A stretch of DNA of 8,228 nt from NCBI GenBank assembly GCA_937980285.1, contig CALJQI010000277.1:1-8228 (forward strand), given 5' to 3'. Source of the stretch: an uncultured Gammaproteobacteria bacterium. GTDB lineage: Bacteria > Pseudomonadota > Gammaproteobacteria > GCA-001735895. This document shows positions 1 to 6,079 of this stretch, piece after piece (the stretch's first letter is position 1; each line of letters opens with the position of its first letter). A model generated the notes under the pieces. The model searched no databases, was not told the DNA's origin, and worked only from the letters and a program-made list of their open reading frames with translations. The position numbers and the translations under genes are program-made.

Positions 1-762
1 CGCAACCTGCACAACCTCGAGAAAGGCATCGAACTCGGTGTTATCGACAGCTATGAAACAAGTATCGCCGATTGCGTCTCCGACGCCGATGTCGTCGTCG
101 TCGCGGTTCCGCTGGGAGCGATGCCGAAAGTGTTTAGCGAATTGAAATCAAATATCAGCAGCGACGTCGTCGTCACCGATGTCGGCAGCTCGAAGGGCTC
201 GGTGGTCGCCGCCGCAAAGGTCGGGCTGGGAGAAATGATTTCCCGCTTCGTGCCAGGTCACCCGATTGCCGGCAATGAAAAAAGCGGGGTCGAGGCCGGT
301 TTTGCCAGCCTTTACCAGAGCCGTCGCGTGATCTTGACTCCGCTCGACGAAACCGCGCAGGACGCGATCGATGTCGTTGCTCAAATGTGGCATCACTGTG
401 GCGCCATCATCGAGTATCTCGACGTCGACCACCACGACAAGGTGTTAGCCGCGACCTCGCATTTACCGCACATGCTGGCCTACGCACTGGTGCACCAGTT
501 GTCGCATCTCAACGATCACGACGAGATATTTCGTTACGCCGCCGGCGGCTTTCGCGATTTCACCCGCATCGCGTCAAGCGATCCGGTCATGTGGCGCGAC
601 GTCTGTCTGTCAAACGCCACGGCTCTGGGTGAATTGATCGCGCAATACCAGCAGGAACTCGATCAAATTGCGGCGGCGATTCGTGAGCAGGATGCCGATG
701 AATTACTCAAACTATTCAGCCGCGCAAAGTCGGAGCGCGATTCTTTGATCGGGAACTGTTAG
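1..762 (+). CDS. tyrA: Prephenate dehydrogenase, 3' part (5' end outside window)
   Basis: Oxidatively decarboxylates prephenate to 4-hydroxyphenylpyruvate with NAD(P)+, in the cytoplasmic tyrosine branch of aromatic synthesis. The frame is open from base 1 and reads RNLHNLEKGIELGV before the first ATG at 121. That ATG is internal, because the preceding VVVVAVPLGAM strand belongs to the Rossmann fold. The missing N-terminus is probably about 35 residues and should carry the GxGxxGG nucleotide-binding loop. Visible family features are DVGSSKGSVV, then GHPIAG at about bases 258-275 (the conserved active-site His region), a GGFRDFTRIASSDPxMW helix, and an all-alpha C-terminal dimerisation domain. 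There is no C-terminal ACT domain and no chorismate mutase domain is visible. The TAG stop (760-762) shares its G with the aroA GTG start. In Pseudomonas the two proteins are fused; here they are separate frames. Identity is well supported; cofactor and arogenate preference cannot be told. Confidence 0.93.
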   Translation, partial: RNLHNLEKGIELGVIDSYETSIADCVSDADVVVVAVPLGAMPKVFSELKSNISSDVVVTDVGSSKGSVVAAAKVGLGEMISRFVPGHPIAGNEKSGVEAGFASLYQSRRVILTPLDETAQDAIDVVAQMWHHCGAIIEYLDVDHHDKVLAATSHLPHMLAYALVHQLSHLNDHDEIFRYAAGGFRDFTRIASSDPVMWRDVCLSNATALGELIAQYQQELDQIAAAIREQDADELLKLFSRAKSERDSLIGNC

Positions 763-2066
763 TGACGACATTTGTTTGCAGACCCGGTGGCAGTGTCAGC
801 GGCGAGATCAGGGTTCCAGGCGACAAATCGATTTCCCATCGCTCGGTCATGCTGGCGTCCATTGCCGAGGGTGTCAGCCATATCTCGGGTTTTCTGCAGG
901 GCGAGGACAGTCTCAATACGATCGCGGCCTTCCGGCAAATGGGCGTGCGGATCGAACGCGAACAGGACAGGGTTACCGTTAACGGCGTTGGGTTGCATGG
1001 ATTGCAACAACCCGCGCAGGACCTCGATATGGGCAACTCCGGCACCGCAATGCGGCTGCTGCTGGGATTGCTCGCCGGGCAGGATTTCGATGCCTGCCTG
1101 GTCGGGGACAGTTCCCTGTCGACACGCCCGATGCAGCGAGTCATCGCACCACTGCAATCGATGGGTGCGGTGATCGAAAGTGAAACCGGCGGGCGCGCGC
1201 CGCTGCGAATCCGGGGCGGGCAGGCTCTGGCGGCCATCGACTACGATATGCCGGTGGCGTCGGCGCAGGTGAAATCCTGCCTGTTGCTGGCGGGACTTTA
1301 TGCCGGCGGCGAGACCGTGGTGCGCGAGCCCGCGCCCACGCGCGATCATAGCGAACGCATGCTGCGCGGCTTCGGCTGCGAGGTGAAATCGGAAAACGGC
1401 GAGATCCGGCTGCGCGGAAATCAGGTACTGAAATCTTGCGATATCGACGTGCCGGCCGATATCTCCTCGGCGGCGTTTTTCATGGTCGCCGCCTCGATTG
1501 CCGAGGCCGGCGACATCAGCCTGCAGCATGTCGGCCTCAATCCGACACGCACCGGCGTTATCGATATCCTGAAACTGATGGGCGCCGATATCGAGATACT
1601 CAATCGCCGCGAGATCGGCGGCGAGCCGGTGGCTGACCTGCGCCTGCGCGGCGCGGCGCTCAAGGGCATCGATATTCCGCAGGAACTGGTACCGTTGGCG
1701 ATTGACGAGTTTCCGGTGTTATTCGTCGCCGCCGCCTGTGCCGAAGGCAGCACACGTTTGAGCGGCGCCGAGGAACTTCGAGTCAAGGAAAGCGATCGTA
1801 TCCAGGTGATGGCCGACGGCCTCGACAGTCTCGGCGTAGAAACCGAGGTCAAGGCCGACGGCATTATAATTCAGGGCGGCAAGATCGGCGCCGGCACGGT
1901 CGATTCGCACGGCGATCATCGAATCGCCATGGCCTTCAGTGTCGCCTCGCTCGCGGCCAGCGGTGAAATCCGAATTCTGGACTGCGCCAACGTCAACACT
2001 TCTTTCCCGGGATTTGCCGAACTGGCTCGACAAACCGGGCTCAGGATAAGTATCGATGAAGAATGA
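762..2066 (+). CDS. aroA: 3-phosphoshikimate 1-carboxyvinyltransferase (EPSP synthase)
   Basis: Transfers the enolpyruvyl group of PEP to shikimate-3-phosphate, the sixth step of the shikimate pathway and the target of glyphosate. The protein has 434 residues, normal for the family. GTG start at 762 is chosen because it is preceded by GGGA (751-754, 7-base spacing) and puts the PEP/shikimate-phosphate loop GDKSISHR at residues 20-27. Other motifs seen: GNSGTAMR (91-98), SAQVK (167-171), RDHSE (194-198), NPTR (260-263), catalytic Asp315 in IDEFP, and Glu343 in LRVKESDR. The combination GDKS / SAQxK / RxHxE / NxTR is the signature used for class II, glyphosate-tolerant EPSP synthases, rather than the E. 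coli class I type. The residue corresponding to the CP4 Ala100 is Gly94 here, so tolerance is inferred only. Translation is probably coupled to tyrA (1-base overlap), and the gene overlaps cmk by 11 bases. Confidence 0.97.
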   Translation: MTTFVCRPGGSVSGEIRVPGDKSISHRSVMLASIAEGVSHISGFLQGEDSLNTIAAFRQMGVRIEREQDRVTVNGVGLHGLQQPAQDLDMGNSGTAMRLLLGLLAGQDFDACLVGDSSLSTRPMQRVIAPLQSMGAVIESETGGRAPLRIRGGQALAAIDYDMPVASAQVKSCLLLAGLYAGGETVVREPAPTRDHSERMLRGFGCEVKSENGEIRLRGNQVLKSCDIDVPADISSAAFFMVAASIAEAGDISLQHVGLNPTRTGVIDILKLMGADIEILNRREIGGEPVADLRLRGAALKGIDIPQELVPLAIDEFPVLFVAAACAEGSTRLSGAEELRVKESDRIQVMADGLDSLGVETEVKADGIIIQGGKIGAGTVDSHGDHRIAMAFSVASLAASGEIRILDCANVNTSFPGFAELARQTGLRISIDEE

Positions 2067-2739
2067 AGCTCCTTTCGTGGTTGCAATCGACGGCCCCAGC
2101 GGGTCTGGCAAGGGTTCTCTAGCGCTTAGCGTCGCGAACGAACTAGGCCTTCACCTGCTCGACAGTGGCGCGATCTATCGTATGCTGGCGTTGAAAGCCC
2201 TGCGCCAGGGCGTCGATCTCGACGATGAACAGCGAGTCGACGGATTGATCGATGATTTCGATATTCGTTTCGAAGCCGGTGAAGAACTGTCCATTCCTTT
2301 CCTCGACGGTGTCGACGTTTCGGCCGAGTTACGCCAGGAGGCAACCGGTGACGCGGCCTCCAGGGTGGCGCGCCATGCCCGCGTGCGCGAGTCCCTGCTG
2401 GAGCTGCAGCGCGGTTTTTTGAAGCCTCCCGGGCTGGTGGCGGATGGGCGCGATATGGGCACGGTGGTGTTCCCGAAGGCCCGATTTAAGTTTTTTTTGT
2501 ACGCAAGTGTCGAAATTCGCGCACAAAGACGGTATAAGCAGTTGATAAATATGGGGTTGTCCGCTAATATCGCCGATCTTCAAGCGGACTTAGCAGAACG
2601 TGACGAGCGCGATCAGAATCGCAGCGCTTCACCACTCAAGCCCGCCGAAGACGCACTGGTTGTAGATTCGAGTCTACTCGACATGGCGCAGGTAACGGAA
2701 CTCGTACTGAGCCATATCAGAGAAGGCAAGACGACGTAA
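2056..2739 (+). CDS. cmk: Cytidylate kinase
   Basis: Phosphorylates CMP and dCMP to the diphosphates using ATP in the cytoplasm, recycling CMP from RNA and lipid turnover. The 227 residues match the usual bacterial length. Walker A GPSGSGKG is at residues 13-20, the CMP-binding LDSGAIYR segment at 35-42, and DGRDMGT at 130-136, followed by the FFLYAS strand and an Arg-rich lid (RAQRRYKQL). The ATG at 2056 lies inside aroA with AGGA (2043-2046) 9 bases upstream, so translational coupling to aroA is likely. The 3' third is unusual: bases 2481-2560 are only about 39% GC by count, contain a T8 run (2491-2498), and hold promoter-like hexamers that may serve rpsA. In E. coli, rpsA promoters are known to lie within cmk (mssA), which supports the same arrangement here. 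Confidence 0.97.
   Translation: MKNEAPFVVAIDGPSGSGKGSLALSVANELGLHLLDSGAIYRMLALKALRQGVDLDDEQRVDGLIDDFDIRFEAGEELSIPFLDGVDVSAELRQEATGDAASRVARHARVRESLLELQRGFLKPPGLVADGRDMGTVVFPKARFKFFLYASVEIRAQRRYKQLINMGLSANIADLQADLAERDERDQNRSASPLKPAEDALVVDSSLLDMAQVTELVLSHIREGKTT
2510..2538 (+). promoter_or_regulatory. Candidate sigma70 promoter inside cmk (upstream of two)
   Basis: TCGAAA (2510-2515, 4/6 to TTGACA), a 17-base spacer, then TATAAG (2533-2538, 5/6 to TATAAT), in an AT-rich part of the cmk coding region. By position it would drive rpsA. A transcript from here would cross the hairpin at 2750-2781 before reaching rpsA. This is a motif match only, and the coding constraint on cmk weakens it. Confidence 0.3.
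2542..2570 (+). promoter_or_regulatory. Candidate sigma70 promoter inside cmk (downstream of two)
   Basis: TTGATA (2542-2547, 5/6), an exact 17-base spacer, then TAATAT (2565-2570, 4/6). The predicted start is near 2577, about 265 bases before the rpsA ATG. It lies in the same AT-rich island of cmk and is the better -35 of the pair. E. coli also has rpsA promoters inside cmk; the assignment to rpsA here is inferred from that precedent. Confidence 0.4.
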
Positions 2740-2783
2740 TGAATAAGGCCCCTGTTGACGCACTGTCTGCAGGGTTTTTTTAA
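2739..2783 (+). other. Possible 14-codon leader ORF across the cmk-rpsA hairpin
   Basis: An ATG overlaps the cmk stop as TAATG (2737-2741) and opens a frame reading MNKAPVDALSAGFF, with its TAA at 2781-2783 ending the T tract of the following hairpin. AGAAGG (2721-2726) lies 12 bases upstream, longer than ideal, but ribosomes ending cmk could reinitiate. Ribosomes on this frame would unwind the hairpin at 2750-2774, so it could act as a translation-sensitive switch for readthrough into rpsA. A 14-codon frame can easily occur by chance. No family is recognised. Confidence 0.2.
2750..2781 (+). terminator. Intrinsic-terminator-like hairpin between cmk and rpsA
   Basis: Bases 2750-2759 (CCCTGTTGAC) pair with 2765-2774 (GTCTGCAGGG): eight Watson-Crick pairs, one G-U and one U-U mismatch, closing a 5-base loop. 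Seven T follow directly (2775-2781). This is the standard layout of a Rho-independent terminator, ending or attenuating the tyrA-aroA-cmk transcript. If the rpsA transcript starts upstream, the same element would instead be the first hairpin of the rpsA leader. Confidence 0.65.
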
Positions 2784-2843
2784 CTAACCTGGCGGTTAAT
2801 TTTATCCAGATTAACTGTCTAGAAACTCTTTTAGGATATTTCC
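2782..2843 (+). promoter_or_regulatory. rpsA leader with two small hairpins and partly hidden SD
   Basis: This AT-rich stretch precedes the rpsA ATG. TAACC (2785-2789) pairs with GGTTA (2794-2798) around a 4-base loop. CTAGAA (2819-2824) pairs with TTTTAG (2829-2834) around ACTC, with one G-U pair. The second stem covers part of the only Shine-Dalgarno, AGGA at 2833-2836 (7 bases before ATG). In E. coli and relatives, S1 represses its own translation through a folded leader with several hairpins separated by AU-rich single strands and a weak SD. The layout here resembles that, but the fold is by eye and the operator role is inferred. Confidence 0.45.
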
Positions 2844-4517
2844 ATGACTGAAAACTTTGCAGAAATGTTCGAGCAAAGCATTACTCAAATGAATATGCGC
2901 GTCGGTGAAATCATCACTGGCGAGGTTGTCGATATCAACCGGGATGTTGTTATCGTCAACGCCGGCCTCAAGTCCGAGGGTGTTATTCCGGTAGAACAAT
3001 TTTACGATGAAAACGGCGAACTCGACGTCAATATCGGCGATACGGTAGAAGTGGCGCTGGATTCGTTCGAAGACGGCTATGGCGAATCACGCCTGTCGCG
3101 CGAAAAAGCCAAGCGCGCCCGCGCCTGGACCCGTCTCGAGCAGGCGCAGCAGGCCGACGAAATCGTCACCGGCCGTTTCACCGGCAAGGTCAAGGGTGGT
3201 TTCACCGTCGACATCGGTGAAATCCGCGCCTTCCTGCCCGGTTCGCTGGTCGATGTGCGCCCGGTACGCGACACCGCCTATCTCGAAGAAAAAGAGCTCG
3301 AATTCAAAATCATCAAGCTCGACCAGAAGCGCAATAATGTCGTTGTATCGCGTCGCGCGGTGGTCGAAAAAGAATTCAGCGAAGAGCGCGAAAAGCTGCT
3401 TGAAACCCTGAAAGAGGGCGAGCGCGTTCGCGGTATCGTCAAGAACCTCACCGACTACGGTGCATTCCTCGACCTTGGCGGCATCGATGGCCTGTTGCAC
3501 ATTACCGACATGGCCTGGAAACGCGTCAAGCATCCCTCCGAAGTGGTTGAAATCGGTCAGGAAATCGACGTTGTCGTGCTCAAGTTCGACCGCGAAAAGA
3601 ATCGCGTCTCGCTCGGCCTCAAGCAAATGGGCGACGATCCCTGGGAAAACCTCATGCGTCGTTACCCGGAAGGGCAGCGCCTGTTCGGACACGTCAGCAA
3701 CATCACCGACTACGGTTGTTTTGTCGAGATCGAAGACGGTGTCGAGGGTCTTGTCCACGTATCCGAAATGGACTGGACTAACAAGAACGTCAATCCCAAC
3801 AAGGTTGTCACCCTTGGCGATGAAGTCGAAGTTGTTATTCTCGAGATCGACGAAGAACGCCGCCGCATTTCGCTGGGCATGAAGCAATGCAGGGCGAACC
3901 CCTGGGAAGAGTTCGGCACCACCAACAACAAGGGCGATGTCATTTCCGGCAAGATCAAGTCGATTACCGACTTCGGTATTTTCATCGGCCTGGAAGGCAA
4001 TATCGACGGCCTGATCCACCTTACCGACCTGTCCTGGAACAAGCCGGGCGAGGAAGCGGTACGCGAGTATCAGAAGGGACAGGAAGTCGAAGCCATGGTA
4101 TTGTCGATCGACCCCGAGCGTGAGCGTATCTCGCTTGGTATCAAGCAAATCGAAAAAGATCCGTTTGCGAGCTTTATCGCCGATAAGCCCAAGGGTAGTA
4201 TAGTATCCGGCACGGTGGTTTCGGTTGACGCCAAGGCGGCGGTAGTCGACCTCGGCGACGGCATCGAGGGCCTGTTGCGGGCTTCCGAGATGGCAAAGGA
4301 TCGTGTCGAAGACGCGCGTTCATTCCTTAACGAAGGCGACCAGATCGAAGCCAAGATTACCGGAATGGACCGCAAGGGGCGCAGCATTTACCTGTCGATC
4401 AAGGCCAAGGATAGCGACGAGGAACAGGAAGCGCTGAAAGATTACGCGGCAAGCAGTGACAGCAGGGCGGCTACTACCAGCTTTGGCGATCTGCTGAAAG
4501 AAAAAATGGATTCCTGA
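2844..4517 (+). CDS. rpsA: 30S ribosomal protein S1
   Basis: Binds mRNA leaders and brings them to the 30S subunit. It is essential for mRNAs with weak Shine-Dalgarno sequences in gammaproteobacteria. At 557 residues it has the same length as E. coli S1, with an N-terminal ribosome-docking segment (TENFAEMFEQS) and six S1 OB-fold repeats from about residue 21 to 520. The repeated core is visible as GEVVDIN, GRFTGKVKGGF, GIVKNLTDYGAFLDLG, GHVSNITDYGCFVEIE, GKIKSITDFGIFIGLE and GTVVSVDAKAAVVDLG. Domains 3-5 show the strongest mutual similarity, each ending in an (R)(I/V)SLG(L/M/I)KQ strand. The ATG at 2844 has AGGA 7 bases upstream, and no alternative start is needed. Autogenous control by S1 is expected from the family and from the structured leader. 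A strong hairpin follows 7 bases after the stop, before ihfB. Confidence 0.98.
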   Translation: MTENFAEMFEQSITQMNMRVGEIITGEVVDINRDVVIVNAGLKSEGVIPVEQFYDENGELDVNIGDTVEVALDSFEDGYGESRLSREKAKRARAWTRLEQAQQADEIVTGRFTGKVKGGFTVDIGEIRAFLPGSLVDVRPVRDTAYLEEKELEFKIIKLDQKRNNVVVSRRAVVEKEFSEEREKLLETLKEGERVRGIVKNLTDYGAFLDLGGIDGLLHITDMAWKRVKHPSEVVEIGQEIDVVVLKFDREKNRVSLGLKQMGDDPWENLMRRYPEGQRLFGHVSNITDYGCFVEIEDGVEGLVHVSEMDWTNKNVNPNKVVTLGDEVEVVILEIDEERRRISLGMKQCRANPWEEFGTTNNKGDVISGKIKSITDFGIFIGLEGNIDGLIHLTDLSWNKPGEEAVREYQKGQEVEAMVLSIDPERERISLGIKQIEKDPFASFIADKPKGSIVSGTVVSVDAKAAVVDLGDGIEGLLRASEMAKDRVEDARSFLNEGDQIEAKITGMDRKGRSIYLSIKAKDSDEEQEALKDYAASSDSRAATTSFGDLLKEKMDS

Positions 4518-4524
4518 TCCACAA

Positions 4525-4553
4525 TCGGGTGGCGGGTTCGGCCCGCCACCCGA
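4525..4553 (+). terminator. Perfect 12-bp GC-rich hairpin after rpsA, no T tract
   Basis: Bases 4525-4536 pair without mismatch with 4542-4553 (TCGGGTGGCGGG against CCCGCCACCCGA), leaving the 5-base loop TTCGG. It starts 7 bases after the rpsA TGA. The bases that follow (AACAGATTACC) have no T run, so it is not a canonical intrinsic terminator. It may be a partial terminator, or a 3'-end barrier that stabilises rpsA mRNA and lowers readthrough into ihfB. Confidence 0.5.
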
Positions 4554-4600
4554 ACAGATTACCGGACCAAGTGATGAAAGACGCAGAATTTGTACCATCG

Positions 4601-4885
4601 ATGACCAAATCGGACCTGATCGATAATTTATCGAGGAATCAGGGGCACCTGGCATACAAGGATGTCGAACTGGCGGTTAAAAGCCTGATCGAAATGATGA
4701 GTAGCGCGTTATCCAATGGTGAACGCATCGAAATCAGGGGCTTCGGCAGTTTCAGCCTGCACTACCGCCCGCCGAGGACGGGACGTAATCCCAAGTCGGG
4801 GGACAAGGTGGATTTGCCCGGAAAGTACGTACCGCATTTCAAACCCGGCAAGGAGTTGCGCGATCGCGCCAACAACCAGAAATAG
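4601..4885 (+). CDS. ihfB: Integration host factor subunit beta
   Basis: Forms the IHF heterodimer with IhfA, which binds specific sites and bends DNA sharply in the nucleoid, in promoters and in recombination complexes. From ATG 4601 the product is 94 residues, the same length as E. coli IhfB, starting MTKSDLI like the family. Features: HU/IHF dimer helices (about 3-38), the GERIEIRGFGSF strand with Arg42, Glu44 and Arg46 in positions known for base recognition, the beta-arm GRNPKSG with intercalating Pro64, and the C-terminal KPGKELRDRAN. No good SD precedes 4601. An in-frame ATG at 4574 (GGA at 4564-4566, 7-base spacing) would add nine residues, MKDAEFVPS; an in-frame GTG at 4571 is also available. 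I keep 4601 on conservation, with the start uncertain. The partner ihfA is not in the window. Confidence 0.95.
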   Translation: MTKSDLIDNLSRNQGHLAYKDVELAVKSLIEMMSSALSNGERIEIRGFGSFSLHYRPPRTGRNPKSGDKVDLPGKYVPHFKPGKELRDRANNQK

Positions 4886-4924
4886 CCCCGTTTCCTGCGC
4901 CAGGTCAGGCTTGACAGGTTAACC

Positions 4925-6079
4925 ATGGATATCTGGCTATTCCTGCTGGTTCTGGCCGCTATCATCATAGGCTGGTTGCTGGGACGCTGGCAGCCTTTCA
5001 AAAAGAAACTCAGTCAACAACAGCCCGATCAATTCTCCGAACGTTATGCCAGGGGATTGAATTACCTGCTGGCCGACGACTCCGACAACGCGATAAAGAT
5101 TTTTACCGACCTGATCGAAGTCAACAGGGACACCATCGAGATTCATATCGCCCTGGGCAACCTTTTTCGCTCCAAGGGCGAGGTGGATAGAGCCATCAAG
5201 GTTCATCAGAATTTGCTGGCGCGTCCGAACCTGACACGCAAGCAACGTCATATGGCGATTGCCGAGCTGGCCAGCGATTATCTCAAGGCCGGTTTGCTCG
5301 ACCGGGCGGAAAAACTGTATCGCGAAATGATCGAACTCGGCGCCGACGCCAACCATGCCTGGCATCGACTTCTCGATTTATACATTACCGAGAAATCCTG
5401 GGGCGAAGCGGTCGATTGCGCGCATGAGCTTTACAGCCGGGGAGAACCCGAAGCCGCGGTCACCTATAGTCAGTGCCTGTGCGAAATTGCAAACGAGGCG
5501 ATTCATAGCGGCAATAACCGGCTGGCGCGAAAAAGCCTGGATCGCGCACTCGAGGTCGACCCCGGCTGCGTGCGAGCCGCCTTGCTATTGATCCAGCTGC
5601 ACATGAACAGCGACAATCACTCGGCGGCGAAAAAGATTTTTCTGCGCCTGGTGCGCGAGAGCCCCGATTACATGGGGCTTTATATCGAACCGGCGCGGAG
5701 TATATACCTCAACCGTGAAGCCCGCGTGTACCAGGACTTTCTACAGAACCAGTACCGCCAGCATCCGTCGACACGGCTGGCCGTCGCGCTGCTGGAACAC
5801 TACGCACGCAACGACGAAATCGAAAAGGCGCGACAGTTCCTGTCGGATATTCTGCACAAATCGCCTTCCTTCGAAGCTTTCGAATTTGCCCTGCGTTTTC
5901 TCAAATCCAATCCCGACCAGCTGAGCGAAACCTGGGAAACCCTGTCGACCTTTTTGAAATCGGTTCAGGATAAAAAAATCGAATACGTCTGTTCACGTTG
6001 TGGATACGAGAGTCATGCCATACAATGGCTATGCCCCAGCTGCCGCAACTGGGCTTCGATGAAGCCAGTGAGACTATGA
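4925..6079 (+). CDS. lapB: Lipopolysaccharide assembly protein B (TPR, rubredoxin-like metal site)
   Basis: LapB (YciM) is an inner-membrane protein with cytoplasmic TPR repeats. It promotes FtsH-mediated degradation of LpxC and so sets the rate of lipid A synthesis. The 384 residues are close to E. coli's 389. Residues about 3-20 (IWLFLLVLAAIIIGWLLG) are one transmembrane anchor, followed by a basic stretch (KKK). From about residue 38 to 335 there are TPR-like helical pairs (for example NYLLADDSDNAIKIFTDLI and LGNLFRSKGEVDRAIKVHQ). The C-terminus carries the rubredoxin-type knuckles Cys356-x2-Cys359 and Cys370-x2-Cys373, as required in LapB. The ATG at 4925 has a weak AGG (4916-4918) and lies 39 bases after ihfB. 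The usual neighbour lapA is absent. The stop overlaps the pyrF start as ATGA, so co-translation with pyrF is likely. Confidence 0.94.
   Translation: MDIWLFLLVLAAIIIGWLLGRWQPFKKKLSQQQPDQFSERYARGLNYLLADDSDNAIKIFTDLIEVNRDTIEIHIALGNLFRSKGEVDRAIKVHQNLLARPNLTRKQRHMAIAELASDYLKAGLLDRAEKLYREMIELGADANHAWHRLLDLYITEKSWGEAVDCAHELYSRGEPEAAVTYSQCLCEIANEAIHSGNNRLARKSLDRALEVDPGCVRAALLLIQLHMNSDNHSAAKKIFLRLVRESPDYMGLYIEPARSIYLNREARVYQDFLQNQYRQHPSTRLAVALLEHYARNDEIEKARQFLSDILHKSPSFEAFEFALRFLKSNPDQLSETWETLSTFLKSVQDKKIEYVCSRCGYESHAIQWLCPSCRNWASMKPVRL

Noticed and set aside
85..115. GTC triplet repeat near the left edge
   Set aside because: Encodes the Val-rich beta strand (VVVVAV) of the TyrA Rossmann fold and is explained by codon preference.
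759..1529. 256-codon minus-strand frame opposite aroA, and similar shorter frames elsewhere
   Set aside because: Low-complexity Arg/Ala/His-rich translations typical of antisense frames in GC-rich genes, fully overlapped by well-identified enzymes.
2755..2783. TTGACG inside the cmk-rpsA hairpin as a -35 box for rpsA
   Set aside because: The best -10 at 17 bases is TTTTAA (3/6), part of the terminator T tract. The hairpin explains these bases better, though a weak promoter is not excluded.
3087..4148. Long open frame (353 codons) on the minus strand opposite rpsA
   Set aside because: It is a mirror of rpsA: regular codon bias of a highly expressed, repeat-containing gene leaves the opposite strand open. 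Its sequence repeats with the S1-domain period and matches no family I recognise; no promoter or SD was identified.
4911..4916. Exact TTGACA hexamer just before lapB, possible -35 box
   Set aside because: No acceptable -10 lies 16-18 bases downstream; any start would fall inside lapB and give a truncated transcript.
4894..4918. Repeated CAGG units between ihfB and lapB
   Set aside because: Only four-base repeats with irregular spacing, and one 4-bp stem; not distinguishable from chance in this composition.
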